Assembly (NCBI GenBank): GCA_027364815.1
Contig: DAHXOQ010000002.1
Span: 1 to 62,461, forward strand
Reading direction: 5' to 3'
DNA: 62,461 bases
Origin: Acidobacteriaceae bacterium
GTDB lineage: Bacteria; Acidobacteriota; Terriglobia; Terriglobales; Acidobacteriaceae
Part shown: positions 26,701-34,980 of the stretch, one piece after another
Layout: each line of letters begins with the position of its first letter
Numbering within the stretch: position 1 is the stretch's first letter
The notes under the pieces: model-generated
Database searches by the model: none
Seen by the model: the letters and a program-made list of their open reading frames with translations, nothing else
What the model was told of the DNA's origin: nothing
Program-made: the position numbers and the translations under genes

Positions 26701-27180
26701 TACGGAATCACGGGTACTCCAACAATCACGACCACGGCAACTAAGCGCGCGTCAAACATACCAGGCGTTGTGTATTACACCGCGAATGTAGGAACATACG
26801 CGTTGAACTCAACATGGGGCAGCTTGAAGTCGACATCTGGTAACTATACATTTACCTTCTCGCCGAGCACATTGACGTTGACAACCTCTCCGCAGTACTT
26901 GACCGTGCAGCCAAACAATATCACGGTCAAGCAGTCAACATGCTTGTCGACAGGCGTGCCTAAGCTTACTTACAAGATCACGGGCTTGATCAACTGGGAT
27001 ACACAGGCCTCCACAACCACGGGCGCGCCGACTCTGTCGGATCCGAGCTATGGCGGTACCTGCGTCAAGGGTAAGTACACGATCCAGTCGGCTGCTGGAA
27101 CGCTGCAGCTGGATCAGTACAGCGGCCAGACTGATTACAGCGGCATCAAATATGGAACAGCTACTTTGACGATTGATTAA
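23719..27180 (+). CDS. Large secreted protein: duplicated jelly-roll + BIG2 modules, then MBG-type repeats
   Basis: 1153 residues with a signal peptide (MKILSGVVVCIAILSLSGHCYA). Residues about 25-222 and 312-508 are two copies of a concanavalin/LamG-like domain, sharing GSNW-GC, GGSGYWSQDC-LY-GYG-FP and YIACGWDAQDFP-D-HYRIWSLAP. Each is followed by a BIG2-like Ig domain (about 225-300 and 511-594). The rest (about 600-1153) is Ser/Thr/Gly-rich and resembles MBG-type bacterial Ig modules (GTPTIT, VGTYPI-type strands). It is probably extracellular or surface-attached and may bind carbohydrate. No LPXTG or PEP-CTERM tail is seen. GAAGGAGTTT precedes the start. A terminator lies about 290 bases downstream. 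Confidence 0.8.
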   Translation: MKILSGVVVCIAILSLSGHCYAQTELVSDNFTGPNGTYLGSNWTGCGYNSGAYSKLVYENGSAGGSGYWSQDCVLYTGYGAFPSDQYVTATIVAPTPSSTKQASVQLRGNATPNTNEAYIACGWDAQDFPADYHYRIWSLAPGAPGAVSLWLSTITPATNDVVTCQVLGNTVSMKINGQLVNAVTDTSGNNSGYPGLYYTDPSGTGPSSADIIFANFQAGSGPSVVSTTITPQDVTVPAGFFVQFIGTITYADGSVATTNNWSTSNNSIATIDITGTAYGVSQGTALLTGSSGPDGVTTAMNVEAPNGYTPLVYDTFVGSDGSYLGSNWAGCSFDGGNYSELVYQSNHAGGSGYWSQDCSLYIGYGSFPNDQYATAMVVAPTPFSTPEASVELRSSATPGQAERYIACGWDAQDFPSDQHYRIWSLAPRGTPISLFLSTITPMTNDVIWCQVLGSEVTMMVNGTLVAVVNDTSGLTSGYPGMFYIDPNGNPPMPTDVIFDNFGAGQIDNAVVASITVSPSSSTITGNSTQQYTATGTFTDGTVSNITNTSSWSSSSNLVATVNSSGLATGVGPGIVTITVTNGTAKGTASLTVQYITPTVTFTGAPASAAYGTSFTVTATTNASTMPQITGSTGVCTVGTVGGTPANASALVTMTSGTGSCTLTASWAADSKYSSPTPLTQITSAVKVNATLTLTTTSVGLSYGSTIPNIQSDYILTGFLGGDTQATVCAGLPSLSTTATNTSLVGAYPITAVIGTLVCTSANANYTITIINSGNVNITQATTTITWVPAPIVYGQGLTTAQLDAQAFDGGNNVSADGSFAYTYLGNAITIGTVLPFGNDLICAVFTPSAGYTADLTTSAQVCVTESVTAAPLTITATHNATAVYNTPLPNSTFTYTVTGWINPGDQALCSGTVVLSTPATQGSSVGIYTINVGGNYSCPEYYLVVNTGELHITPATLTIIPLAISLPYNSQVPAYNYNCYFGATLEGTNNCGSYGITGTPTITTTATKRASNIPGVVYYTANVGTYALNSTWGSLKSTSGNYTFTFSPSTLTLTTSPQYLTVQPNNITVKQSTCLSTGVPKLTYKITGLINWDTQASTTTGAPTLSDPSYGGTCVKGKYTIQSAAGTLQLDQYSGQTDYSGIKYGTATLTID

Positions 27181-27622
27181 ATTGAACGAGTGAACTCATC
27201 AACTTCTATAGGGCTATCACCGAAACCAACGCGAACACGTTCCCGGCTGCGCACGCATTAACTGTTGTGAGTCTGCTCGAGCTTTCGGACACAACTTGTG
27301 GCACATTGAACGCAGATGGATACCCTGGAGCATAAGGATATTGACACTCGTAGCTCCGAGAATATTGGGTTGACCGGTACAGAAAAATAAAAGCTAATCA
27401 ACTACTGTGCCCAATGAAAGGTGGTGGGAGTATTTTTTCTTGCGGTTGCTTTAGAACGATTCCAGAATTCACGTGCCTCTTTCAAGATATTGAAAGGGGC
27501 ACTTTTTTTTGGAAAATTCCCCTTAGCAGATGCTTTTCGGAAATATTGCAATTCTGGAACCGCTGCTGATGCGTCTGGCATAACCAGGGTTGTGCTAAGC
27601 CAAATCATCACAAGGGAACCAC
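27181..27622. other. Intergenic region between convergent genes
   Basis: The first 290 bases hold no recognisable gene. A strong factor-independent terminator lies at 27473-27510 and is listed separately. The minus-strand frame at 27402-27611 and the plus-strand frame at 27421-27654 cross the terminator and are judged spurious. Confidence 0.5.
27473..27510 (+). terminator. Rho-independent terminator
   Basis: GTGCCTCTTTC (27473-27483) pairs with GAAAGGGGCAC (27492-27502), 11 pairs including one G-U, around an 8-base loop. Eight T residues follow at 27503-27510. The orientation ends plus-strand transcripts, so it most likely terminates the large secreted-protein gene upstream despite the 290-base distance. 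Confidence 0.85.
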
Positions 27623-28582
27623 TTAGTCGGAGGTCAGCAACTTTGGCGGCGTAGGCGACAAAGGCGGCTGTGTACTCACCAAGGTTTGTTCGATCTCGAA
27701 CTTGCTAAGCGTTAGCGTATAGGACTGTGTAGAGCTCGCTCCGAACTCAGTTCCTAGTTCTATTCCTGCCGCATATTGATAAGAGCTATTTCCATAAGCG
27801 GATACGCCCTCCTTAAGGAAGTCGAGAAAATTGAATTTAAATTCTCCCGACGGTAACCCCGGCTTCTTATGAGGATAAAAGAGAACGTTGGTCCCTCCTA
27901 TATACTCATCAAAGCTAAAGATCGTCGTATTGCCGTTCAGCGTAACCGGCTCATTGATGGTCTTGATGAAGGTTCCGCCACCAAAGTAGATAAAGCTGTA
28001 ATAAGGCAAGACCTCAACTTCAAGGCACTGCGAAGAATCCGATGGAGTACTTGAATTACACACCCATTCATCGAAAAGTAAATCTATGTCGCTTCCTGTG
28101 ATGGTGCCAGTCATTGCATATTTGATGTCGATAACCAAGGAAGACATGGCGGAAAGTTTCTTCGGGAATTGTGGCGGCTGATTCTGGAAACAGTCCATCC
28201 ACGGATCACATCCATAGAGTACAAATGGAAAGGCGTCCACTCCCGCTCTTGGCAATCCAGTCAGGTTAATGGTGGTAGTGATCGACCCGCGCCCACTATA
28301 AGTCTGCGTCATGTTGCCTTTACCTTTGCTTATTCCCCACGGATCGTTGTTCATCAGCCATAAATTTTTGGAGGAGTTCGTGGCCAGACGTACCGCAGTA
28401 CTAGATCCGCCTGTGCCCGGGGCAGTGTAGGAAGTCAAAGCAGCGGCGCCGGTGTTAAGCTCGGAATCCGACGTGATTAAAGTTTGAGCGCATGCCGCCG
28501 GCAACAATATTGTCGCACTGATCGAGGCCGCTAAAAGCACTTTTGACGTGATACAAAAGCACGTAATAGACAGATGATGCAT
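27623..28582 (-). CDS. Secreted GH12-like protein (endo-beta-1,4-glucanase family)
   Basis: 319 residues; the start at 28582 is set by TTGGAGG upstream (on the minus strand). An N-terminal signal peptide ends near LLPAACAQ. The pattern resembles GH12: LWLMNNDPWG, a central strand with SSLVIDIKYAMT and DIDLLFDEWV, LEVEVLPYYS in the place of the EIMIWL motif (candidate nucleophile Glu188), and YAAGIELGTEFG in the place of GTEPF (candidate acid/base Glu279). Both catalytic glutamates thus appear present, but the motifs are divergent, so the substrate could be a beta-glucan other than cellulose. It ends in a Pro-rich tail. Confidence 0.6.
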   Translation of the reverse strand: MHHLSITCFCITSKVLLAASISATILLPAACAQTLITSDSELNTGAAALTSYTAPGTGGSSTAVRLATNSSKNLWLMNNDPWGISKGKGNMTQTYSGRGSITTTINLTGLPRAGVDAFPFVLYGCDPWMDCFQNQPPQFPKKLSAMSSLVIDIKYAMTGTITGSDIDLLFDEWVCNSSTPSDSSQCLEVEVLPYYSFIYFGGGTFIKTINEPVTLNGNTTIFSFDEYIGGTNVLFYPHKKPGLPSGEFKFNFLDFLKEGVSAYGNSSYQYAAGIELGTEFGASSTQSYTLTLSKFEIEQTLVSTQPPLSPTPPKLLTSD

Positions 28583-28664
28583 TCGTTGCACCTCCAACTC
28601 AGATTAGAGCCGTTGATACCCGAGCGCAAGGGATAAGAGTGAGATTCGTTGAGTGCAGGAGTCT

Positions 28665-30179
28665 CTAACTGTTCTTCTTGATATTTTCGTCGTGCAACGC
28701 GGCTTCCTCCACACTTGATTTGCCTGTGTGCACAGGAAGGCCGCTAATGAGACCTTGGTAGTTTGTAAGGCGCGTATTGAGGATCACCATGCCTTTGGAT
28801 GTGATTTCATACTCGCGAATATCCTTGGCATGGTTTCCACCACGCATTTTGATGACAGTCATAATCTTGCGCAACTGACCATCGATAGAGACATATCTCA
28901 GCCGGATGATGTCATCTGTCAGGAAGGAAATTGAGTAAGTGCTGAAGGGAAATTCGATGAAAGATTCATCGACTTCAACCGTACTCAAGATAGTGACACC
29001 GATGCCGGTCAAGGCGAAGATCATGCGGTAAAGCGACTCGCGAAAATCGGCGCGGAAACCAGGTGAAAGAGCCATTTCAAAGCCAGCCAGGGAATCGATG
29101 ACCAAACGCTTGGCGCCAATTTTTTGTACGGCAGTGAGAATCGAATGCATGGTTTCGTCGACAGAAAGATCGAGAGGGCGGAGGTAGAGAATTTCGAGTT
29201 TGCCATCGGTTTGAGGCTTCTCGAGGTCCAAACCTAAAGTAGCCGCTCGTTCCGCATACGCTTGCGGACGCTCTTCAAAGACAGCGACAATGCCGGACTC
29301 ACCCTGACGGATGCCCTCGGCGATAAATTGGGTTGCGAGCACTGATTTTCCTGTTCCGGAAGAACCAGCCACAAGAACGCTATCCCCTTCTCGCACGCCA
29401 CCATCAAGCATCTTGTCCAACTCTTGAATGCCGAAGGATAGCCTCTTCTGTCCCAGTGCGTCTCTTCTGCCCGCCGTTAATCCGAAGGTGCGTGAGAAGG
29501 CCTGGACGCCAGCGTTGGTGATTCGGAAGGTATGTAATCCGGGTACAGATGCCTGACCGCGCAGTTTGACGATTTGCAACTTGCGCACAATGGAGTTACG
29601 TTCAGTTGTTTGACGCAGCCAGAGTAGCCCGTCAGCGACGGTAAAGATGGGGTTGTCTCGTAGTTCGTCCTCAGCATATTCACCGATCAGAAATGTAGTT
29701 GCCTGCCAGCTTGCCAGGAAGAGCGCCAAGCGCTGGATAAACGTTTGCAGTTCCATTCCATCGTGCGGCTTGCGAACCATGGTGCGGAAAGAGTCAACGA
29801 CCACAACAGCAGGGTTGAACTTTGTAACTTCATTGGTGATCTCATCCAGAACTGCGTCCAACTCATTCTCCAACACGATCTGGCTCAGATTGACGAAGCG
29901 AATGGCATCGGGCAACAATGCCGGATTAAAGAAGGTGTATTGTTGCTGATAGCGCAACATCTTGATAGCTGACTCGCCGAGGACAGTGAAATAGAGAGCA
30001 GGTCTCTCCGGGGTTGCATTGGCAAAGACAAACTGATGCGCCAGCGTAGTTTTGCCGCTGCCGGGAGCGCCGGCAATGATGTTGAACGAGAATTCAGGTA
30101 ATCCGCCGCCGACAATTTCATCGAGGCCCGGAACACCAGTCGGCAATTTGTTAATTTTTACCTTATCATCAGCGGTCAT
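28665..30179 (-). CDS. KaiC-like double RecA ATPase
   Basis: 504 residues from ATG 30179, preceded by GGGAG. Two KaiC domains in tandem: CI-like (about 8-240) with Walker A GAPGSGKT (37-44), and CII-like (about 245-480) with AGSSGTGKS (271-279). In the CII copy the catalytic glutamate pair is intact (VAVFEERP, Glu302-Glu303). In the CI copy the same place reads TVLGES, so only Glu69 is left. Walker B regions are VVVVDSFRT and RLVIDSLAGFE. There is no KaiA or KaiB gene nearby, so this is one of the many non-clock KaiC-like proteins, probably a signalling or assembly ATPase. Its start overlaps the stop of the upstream gene by 11 bases, the third gene of a minus-strand operon. Confidence 0.9.
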   Translation of the reverse strand: MTADDKVKINKLPTGVPGLDEIVGGGLPEFSFNIIAGAPGSGKTTLAHQFVFANATPERPALYFTVLGESAIKMLRYQQQYTFFNPALLPDAIRFVNLSQIVLENELDAVLDEITNEVTKFNPAVVVVDSFRTMVRKPHDGMELQTFIQRLALFLASWQATTFLIGEYAEDELRDNPIFTVADGLLWLRQTTERNSIVRKLQIVKLRGQASVPGLHTFRITNAGVQAFSRTFGLTAGRRDALGQKRLSFGIQELDKMLDGGVREGDSVLVAGSSGTGKSVLATQFIAEGIRQGESGIVAVFEERPQAYAERAATLGLDLEKPQTDGKLEILYLRPLDLSVDETMHSILTAVQKIGAKRLVIDSLAGFEMALSPGFRADFRESLYRMIFALTGIGVTILSTVEVDESFIEFPFSTYSISFLTDDIIRLRYVSIDGQLRKIMTVIKMRGGNHAKDIREYEITSKGMVILNTRLTNYQGLISGLPVHTGKSSVEEAALHDENIKKNS

Positions 30180-30687
30180 ACTTTTCTCCCGTTCCCGAAT
30201 TGCGAACATCGAAGGTTGCATCCGGCCACGCATTGCGCAGCAGGCGTAATGTTAAGGCTTCGCCAAGGAAGATATGAAGCAAGTTGAGTAAGCGGGCGAT
30301 AAGCATGCTTCCCCGCTCGCTGGACTGATATTCCTTGGTTCGGCCTTTGTGAGTTTCAATTTGCAGATCATAGTCGTTAAAGCCCAGTAAGGACCCATCC
30401 TCCGCTATTTGTACAGCGGCAAGACTATAATCTTCCAACTTGGCCATCACCAAGGCGCGACAAGCAAGTGACTGAAAACTAGTAACTCCAGTTATTGCAG
30501 TAAGGCTGTGGCGCAATTTCTCATAAACACGCAGAGTTGCAGACTCCATTGACATGGAACTGTCGTCCAATGCGGCTTCACTAGCAAGGAGCCGTCGGGC
30601 CAAATCTCGTATCTCTGGTGAAATCGTCATCGTTAAGACCGCATCATACGCTGTTGAAATTACCAACTTTCTCTCATTTGAGTACAT
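30169..30687 (-). CDS. Unknown protein, paralogue of the next gene upstream, in the KaiC-like operon
   Basis: 172 residues, no recognised family. It aligns over most of its length with the first 135 residues of the neighbour at 30784-31479. Shared elements are DLAR-L-ASE, RVYEKLR--L (57-66 region), GV--FQ--A-RAL--AK, and at the C-terminus MLIARLLNLLHIFLGEALTLRLL against the neighbour's MIAQLLGLFLTFLGEATTLRLI. It is soluble and helical by composition. The gene overlaps the KaiC-like start, so it is probably translated together with that protein and may bind it (inference). ATG 30687 is the first start; an internal ATG at 30630 is possible. Confidence 0.7.
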   Translation of the reverse strand: MYSNERKLVISTAYDAVLTMTISPEIRDLARRLLASEAALDDSSMSMESATLRVYEKLRHSLTAITGVTSFQSLACRALVMAKLEDYSLAAVQIAEDGSLLGFNDYDLQIETHKGRTKEYQSSERGSMLIARLLNLLHIFLGEALTLRLLRNAWPDATFDVRNSGTGEKYDR

Positions 30688-30783
30688 TTCCGGAGATATT
30701 CATCTTCACATAAAATACAGTGCGATTGGATTTTCTGCCTGCAGATCACAATGCAGGTGAATAAAGACATTGGAGGATATGCA

Positions 30784-31479
30784 TCAATTCATATAACCAT
30801 TCGTCGGTGGCAGTGATATGTCTTGTTGCATGTCACCAGCTTTGCTTCTGATGAGTGTAAAAACATCCAGGACAGTAGCAATATTGCGAATATTGCCTAC
30901 AATAGATGTGAGCCCTTGCTCCATATCTGAATGAACGGCAATCAAAGCTTCGATATGATCACTCACACTTCTCAATCGATCGATTTCCCGCAGCAGTTTC
31001 TCGAATATCACGGCAGTTTCGGGTGCAACTGCTGTTGAAGTTGCTGCCATATCTGGGGTTGCAGCAAACTTTTTCTCGACATCAACCTGCATACGCAAAT
31101 CTTCAATCAAACGCAAAGTTGTTGCTTCGCCGAGGAAGGTAAGAAACAGCCCCAGCAGCTGCGCGATCATAATGACGCCGGCGTCGTCATCTGCATCATG
31201 ATTTGCGCCAATTTGAAATTCAACTCCGTCAAGACCGTACAACTCGCCGTTAGCCGTAACACGCACGGCTCCAAGTTTAGGCGACTGCGACTTGGCAAGA
31301 GCCAGGGCACGAGAGGCGAATACCTGAAATCCTTCGACACCAACAGGAGCGCCAAGTTGTCGACGCAGCTTCTCATAGACACGCACACTAGCAGGCTTGG
31401 TTTTAGGGGCAGTGCTTGCATCAACTTCACTTGCAATCAGGCTGCGAGCCAAATCACACATCTTGTGGGTAGGAGCCAT
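30784..31479 (-). CDS. Unknown protein with N-terminal FLGEA domain and C-terminal helical tail, KaiC-like operon
   Basis: 231 residues. Residues about 1-135 form the domain shared with the downstream paralogue (see the motif FLGEATTLRLI). Residues about 145-231 add a helical, possibly coiled-coil tail (IFEKLLREIDRLRSVSDHIEALIAVHSDMEQGLTSIVGNIRNIATVLDVF) absent from the paralogue. No known family is recognised. It is the first gene of the three-gene minus-strand operon and lies opposite a Crp/Fnr gene on the other side of a 409-base divergent region. A sensor or adaptor role beside the KaiC-like ATPase is a guess from position. Confidence 0.7.
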   Translation of the reverse strand: MAPTHKMCDLARSLIASEVDASTAPKTKPASVRVYEKLRRQLGAPVGVEGFQVFASRALALAKSQSPKLGAVRVTANGELYGLDGVEFQIGANHDADDDAGVIMIAQLLGLFLTFLGEATTLRLIEDLRMQVDVEKKFAATPDMAATSTAVAPETAVIFEKLLREIDRLRSVSDHIEALIAVHSDMEQGLTSIVGNIRNIATVLDVFTLIRSKAGDMQQDISLPPTNGYMN

Positions 31480-31888
31480 CGATTCAACTCTTTCTTCGGA
31501 GACAATACCTCATCATAAATGTGAGGCTCATCCTGCAATAATACAATTTTTACACTATTGTTATGGTGATGAGATGCTTAATGCGTTTCACATGCCTTGA
31601 TTGCATGGTAAATATTTAAATTACCGGGAAAATATTATAAAGTGTGAGCAATTTTGAACAATTAGCACTCTATTCAGTTGTAATACTTTGCTAGAGTTCA
31701 GGATGAAGTGTTGAGCCAAACGAATTTCAACGGATGCGTGGTGGACCTGGGACACCCGAATGACTGAGTAGAGCAAACAGTTGAGAATTCTTTGCGTATC
31801 ACGCGAGTGCCTTATCTTATATGGCAATGAAATAGAATTCCTGCCATTCACCGACCTGTTAGATCTGCATCTTGAAGGAGGCTGTCCG
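31480..31888. promoter_or_regulatory. Divergent regulatory region between KaiC-like operon and Crp/Fnr gene
   Basis: No gene is seen in these 409 bases. The region is AT-rich (for example 31545-31660) and must carry the promoters of both divergent transcription units. No perfect Crp/Fnr dyad was found by eye. The strong ribosome-binding site GAAGGAGG for the regulator lies at 31874-31881. Confidence 0.5.
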
Positions 31889-32602
31889 ATGGCTGACCGC
31901 GATAAAGACGGAATGGATATTCTTAAATTGCTTGCGAGCGCTGGTATAGTTCGTAGAATCATGCAATTTGAGCCGAAGGCAGCATTCTTTTCACAGGGAG
32001 ATCTTGCGGACTCGGTCTTCTATCTTCAAAAGGGTCGAGCTAAAATCACGGTCGTCTCGATTTCGGGAAAAGAAGCAACAATCAGATTGATTTCAGCGGG
32101 AGATTTTGTTGGTGAGGGAGCACTTGCGGCGGTTTCCGGGCTACGTTTATCAACTGCCAAAGCCGTCTCAGCCTGCACAGCGCTGAAAATTAAGCGCAGC
32201 GAGATGATCCGTCTGATGCACGATGAACGCGGATTCTCAGAGTTATTCATGAAGTACCTAATCGAAAACAGCATGCGCGTCCAAGCTGACCTGGTCGCCC
32301 AACTTTTCAACTCAAGCGAGAAGCGGTTGGCTCGAATCCTGCTGATGATGGCCGAATACGGAGAGCCGGGCGAGCCGATAGAGTTCATTCCAAGGATTTC
32401 TCAAGAGACGCTGGCAGAGATGATCGGGACTACCCGGTCGCGAGTGAGCTTCTTTATGAATCGCTTTCGCAAACTTGGGTTTATCGAATATAAAGACCGC
32501 ATCCGCGTTCACAAATCGCTGTTGAACGTGATTCTGCTTGATCAAACCAGCGAGCGTCATGCAAAAATACCTTCTCTTGCGGCAACGACGCGACGCATCT
32601 GA
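31889..32602 (+). CDS. Crp/Fnr-family transcription regulator
   Basis: 237 residues; start ATG 31889 is set by GAAGGAGG seven bases upstream. The cNMP-binding-like domain (about 25-130) contains FSQGDLADSVFYLQKGRAKITVVS and RLISAGDFVGEGAL. The C-terminal Crp-type winged helix (about 155-225) contains ISQETLAEMIGTTRSRVSFFMNRFRKLGFIEY. There is no cysteine cluster, so it is not an iron-sulphur Fnr. Cyclic-nucleotide binding is possible but the arginine of the phosphate-binding loop is only loosely placed (GLRLSTAKA). It is divergent from the KaiC-like operon and may control it (inference). Confidence 0.92.
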   Translation: MADRDKDGMDILKLLASAGIVRRIMQFEPKAAFFSQGDLADSVFYLQKGRAKITVVSISGKEATIRLISAGDFVGEGALAAVSGLRLSTAKAVSACTALKIKRSEMIRLMHDERGFSELFMKYLIENSMRVQADLVAQLFNSSEKRLARILLMMAEYGEPGEPIEFIPRISQETLAEMIGTTRSRVSFFMNRFRKLGFIEYKDRIRVHKSLLNVILLDQTSERHAKIPSLAATTRRI

Positions 32603-32700
32603 CAAGCGGAGTGGTACTGGTCACATCAACATTATTATGCCGGGTTATTCCGGATCAGCGAATAGCCAACTGGCGTAGTTGCTTCACTAGCCATTAAAGT

Positions 32701-33573
32701 TCACTCTGTGCCAATTGCACTCGCAACATAGCGCTGGCCATCGTAATCAGCTTTCACCTTGACCACATCTCCCACGTGGAGATTCTGGGTTGCAGGAAGT
32801 TGTGCGGAATCAAAAAAGATTCTGTAATCCTTACCGTCGCGCGGATCAATCAAGACGAAGTAGCCAGTATGCATGTCGAGGAAAGAAAGATTTCCATTGA
32901 ATAAAAATTCTGTCCCAGGAGTTGCGAGGATTGTGACTTTGCTTGCGATACTTTTCTCCTGCTTGCCGGATTTGAATTTGATTTCAACCTGACTGCCGTT
33001 TTTCAGATCAGAGGGTCCGAGTTGCGGCAATGCACTTGTACTCTGCCCTTCCTGAAGTACCGGCGTATTAGCCGGCAACAATATGTTGATGGGCTTGGGA
33101 GACAAAGTGGAACTGAGTGTCAACTCACTGGTGCTGGGATTGAAGTTCAACACGCGGCCCTGGTACTCGCCTTCGGGCACTTGCGACAACATATGAATGC
33201 TAAGTGCGAAGATGTTTGTTTTGTCCAAAACTGTCTGGACCGACGCATGGCTACCGGTATGCAAATCGCGCAGTTTAATCTTTTTGCCGTCCAGAAAGAC
33301 TTGAGTGCGTTCGTCAAAGAGAATTTTCAGCGGGCCTTGTCCGTAGACTTTCAACATAAATTGATCGCGTACAAAATCGATTTTGCGGATCTCACCACCC
33401 ATGATCGTGCTCTTTCCTGGAGGCACAGCCGGCAGCGCAATCAATGCGACCTGCGCACTTTCAGTTAGATCAGCGGTTTGCGGGAGCGTGTTTTGCGCTG
33501 GCGCAGCACCAGCAACCAATATTTGTCCGATTGTTAAACTACCAATCATCATTATTGAAAGAACATGGTCCAT
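32701..33573 (-). CDS. Secreted protein with three DUF5666-like beta domains
   Basis: 290 residues from ATG 33573, preceded by AAGG. A signal peptide (about 1-27) is followed by three copies of a small beta-barrel domain: GGEIRKIDFVRDQFMLKV...LHTGSHASVQT, then YQGRVLNFNPSTSELTLSS...LKNGSQVEIKF, then FNGNLSFLDMHTGYFVLID...LHVGDVVKVKADY. The order fits DUF5666-type repeats seen in secreted acidobacterial proteins. Function is unknown; the fold suggests a binding protein in the periplasm or at the surface. It is convergent with the Crp/Fnr gene, and a 200-base gap separates it from the divergent TPR gene. Confidence 0.65.
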   Translation of the reverse strand: MDHVLSIMMIGSLTIGQILVAGAAPAQNTLPQTADLTESAQVALIALPAVPPGKSTIMGGEIRKIDFVRDQFMLKVYGQGPLKILFDERTQVFLDGKKIKLRDLHTGSHASVQTVLDKTNIFALSIHMLSQVPEGEYQGRVLNFNPSTSELTLSSTLSPKPINILLPANTPVLQEGQSTSALPQLGPSDLKNGSQVEIKFKSGKQEKSIASKVTILATPGTEFLFNGNLSFLDMHTGYFVLIDPRDGKDYRIFFDSAQLPATQNLHVGDVVKVKADYDGQRYVASAIGTE

Positions 33574-33774
33574 ACAGTACACACCTTATCCATTACAAAT
33601 GCTAAGTTGTTAAACAGTAGACTGACGATCTTGAGTCAATCCAGCTTATCTGTGGGTGCAGAAACAATAGTTTTCATGCAACCCGGAATAAATGGTCATT
33701 TTTGTACATTCTGATTCATGAGCGCAACTGATCTTAACCAATTCTGAGACATGCAGAAAGGTCAAAAGAGCACA

Positions 33775-34926
33775 ATGTTTAGCAAGCTACTAACATTCAC
33801 CGCAGTTATTACGGTCTTCGGATCTTTGGGAACTCATGTATCGTGGGCGAAAGATAAGATAACGATCACAATTCCCAAGCGCAGCGAATTAACTCCGGTA
33901 CAGCGCCTGAATCGCGCCGGCGTAGATGCTACCAAGAAACACGAGTACAACAAGGCGGCCACGCTTTTTTACAAGGCATATCTTTACGATCCTTCCGATC
34001 CCTTCACGCTGAACAACCTCGGCTACATCAGCGAAGTGCAAGGGGAATTAGAGCGTGCGCGCAAATTTTATGCGCTTGCATCGGAACAAGGCAGCAATGT
34101 AAACATCGACCGGAGCAGCGCAAAGCAGCTTGAAGGCAAGTCGATGAAATTCGCTTTCACTTCGCTTCAAGACATCCCGATGCGCGTAAACCGCATGAAC
34201 GTGGATGCCATAGTGCTTCTCTCAGAGAATCGTGCATTCGAATCTGTTGCCACACTGGAGAGCGCCATCAAGCTCGATCCTCTAAATCCTTTTACACTAA
34301 ATAATCTCGGTGTGGCCTATGAAGCGATAGGAGACTACGACAACGCAATGAAAAATTATATTACCGTCGCGGAATTGCATTCATTGGAGCCAGTAGTAGT
34401 GACGATTGACCGCGCATGGCGAGGACGGCCGATCAGCAGCATGGCAGCGCAGAGCGCGAAGCAATTGGAAGAGCGCATGGCAAAAATGGAACCATCGCAA
34501 TCACATGCGGAGATGTTTGCCGTGCGTGGAGTCGAAGCGGAGAATCAAAATGATTGGAACTCAGCAAGGGAAGCATTCATCCACGCTTACATGCTTGATC
34601 CAAATAACGCTTTTTCATTGAATAACCGCGGCTATGTAGCGGAGAGAGATGGCGATCCTGAGACAGCGAAGTTCTTTTATGACAAGGCAAGGAAAGCCGA
34701 CGACTCAAGCAAACGTGTGGGTCTAGCAACACAGGTTTCGGCAGAAGGCAAAAAGCTTACAACAGTTGCAATCGATAGCACCCAGCAGGTCGCTGTTGAG
34801 CTTAACAAGAACAGGGAGGATCGGCATCGGCAAACTGGACCGATTGAGCTGACTCATCGAGATCCGCTGCCAACAGGAACTTCGCTGGTAGATCCGGACA
34901 ATCATTCGCCGTCGGTCACGCCATAA
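33775..34926 (+). CDS. Secreted TPR-repeat protein
   Basis: 383 residues from ATG 33775, with AAGAG just upstream; ATG 33751 is also in frame. Signal peptide MFSKLLTFTAVITVFGSLGTHVSWA. Three TPR pairs follow, each with the same core: LYDPSDPFTLNNLGYISEVQGELERARKFY, LDPLNPFTLNNLGVAYEAIGDYDNAMKNY and LDPNNAFSLNNRGYVAERDGDPETAKFFYDKA. The regular spacing of about 120-130 residues suggests tandem duplication of a larger unit. It is probably a periplasmic or outer-membrane scaffold. First gene of a five-gene co-directional group (33775-40299). Confidence 0.85.
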   Translation: MFSKLLTFTAVITVFGSLGTHVSWAKDKITITIPKRSELTPVQRLNRAGVDATKKHEYNKAATLFYKAYLYDPSDPFTLNNLGYISEVQGELERARKFYALASEQGSNVNIDRSSAKQLEGKSMKFAFTSLQDIPMRVNRMNVDAIVLLSENRAFESVATLESAIKLDPLNPFTLNNLGVAYEAIGDYDNAMKNYITVAELHSLEPVVVTIDRAWRGRPISSMAAQSAKQLEERMAKMEPSQSHAEMFAVRGVEAENQNDWNSAREAFIHAYMLDPNNAFSLNNRGYVAERDGDPETAKFFYDKARKADDSSKRVGLATQVSAEGKKLTTVAIDSTQQVAVELNKNREDRHRQTGPIELTHRDPLPTGTSLVDPDNHSPSVTP

Positions 34927-34980
34927 GTATCGCCATAGGATATAGCGCAGTATCCACAAAATTAAAAAGGAAACCGTCAC

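Noticed and set aside
27402-27654. Frames on both strands across the region 27402-27654
   Set aside because: They cross a strong terminator hairpin, have no recognised domain and no ribosome-binding site.
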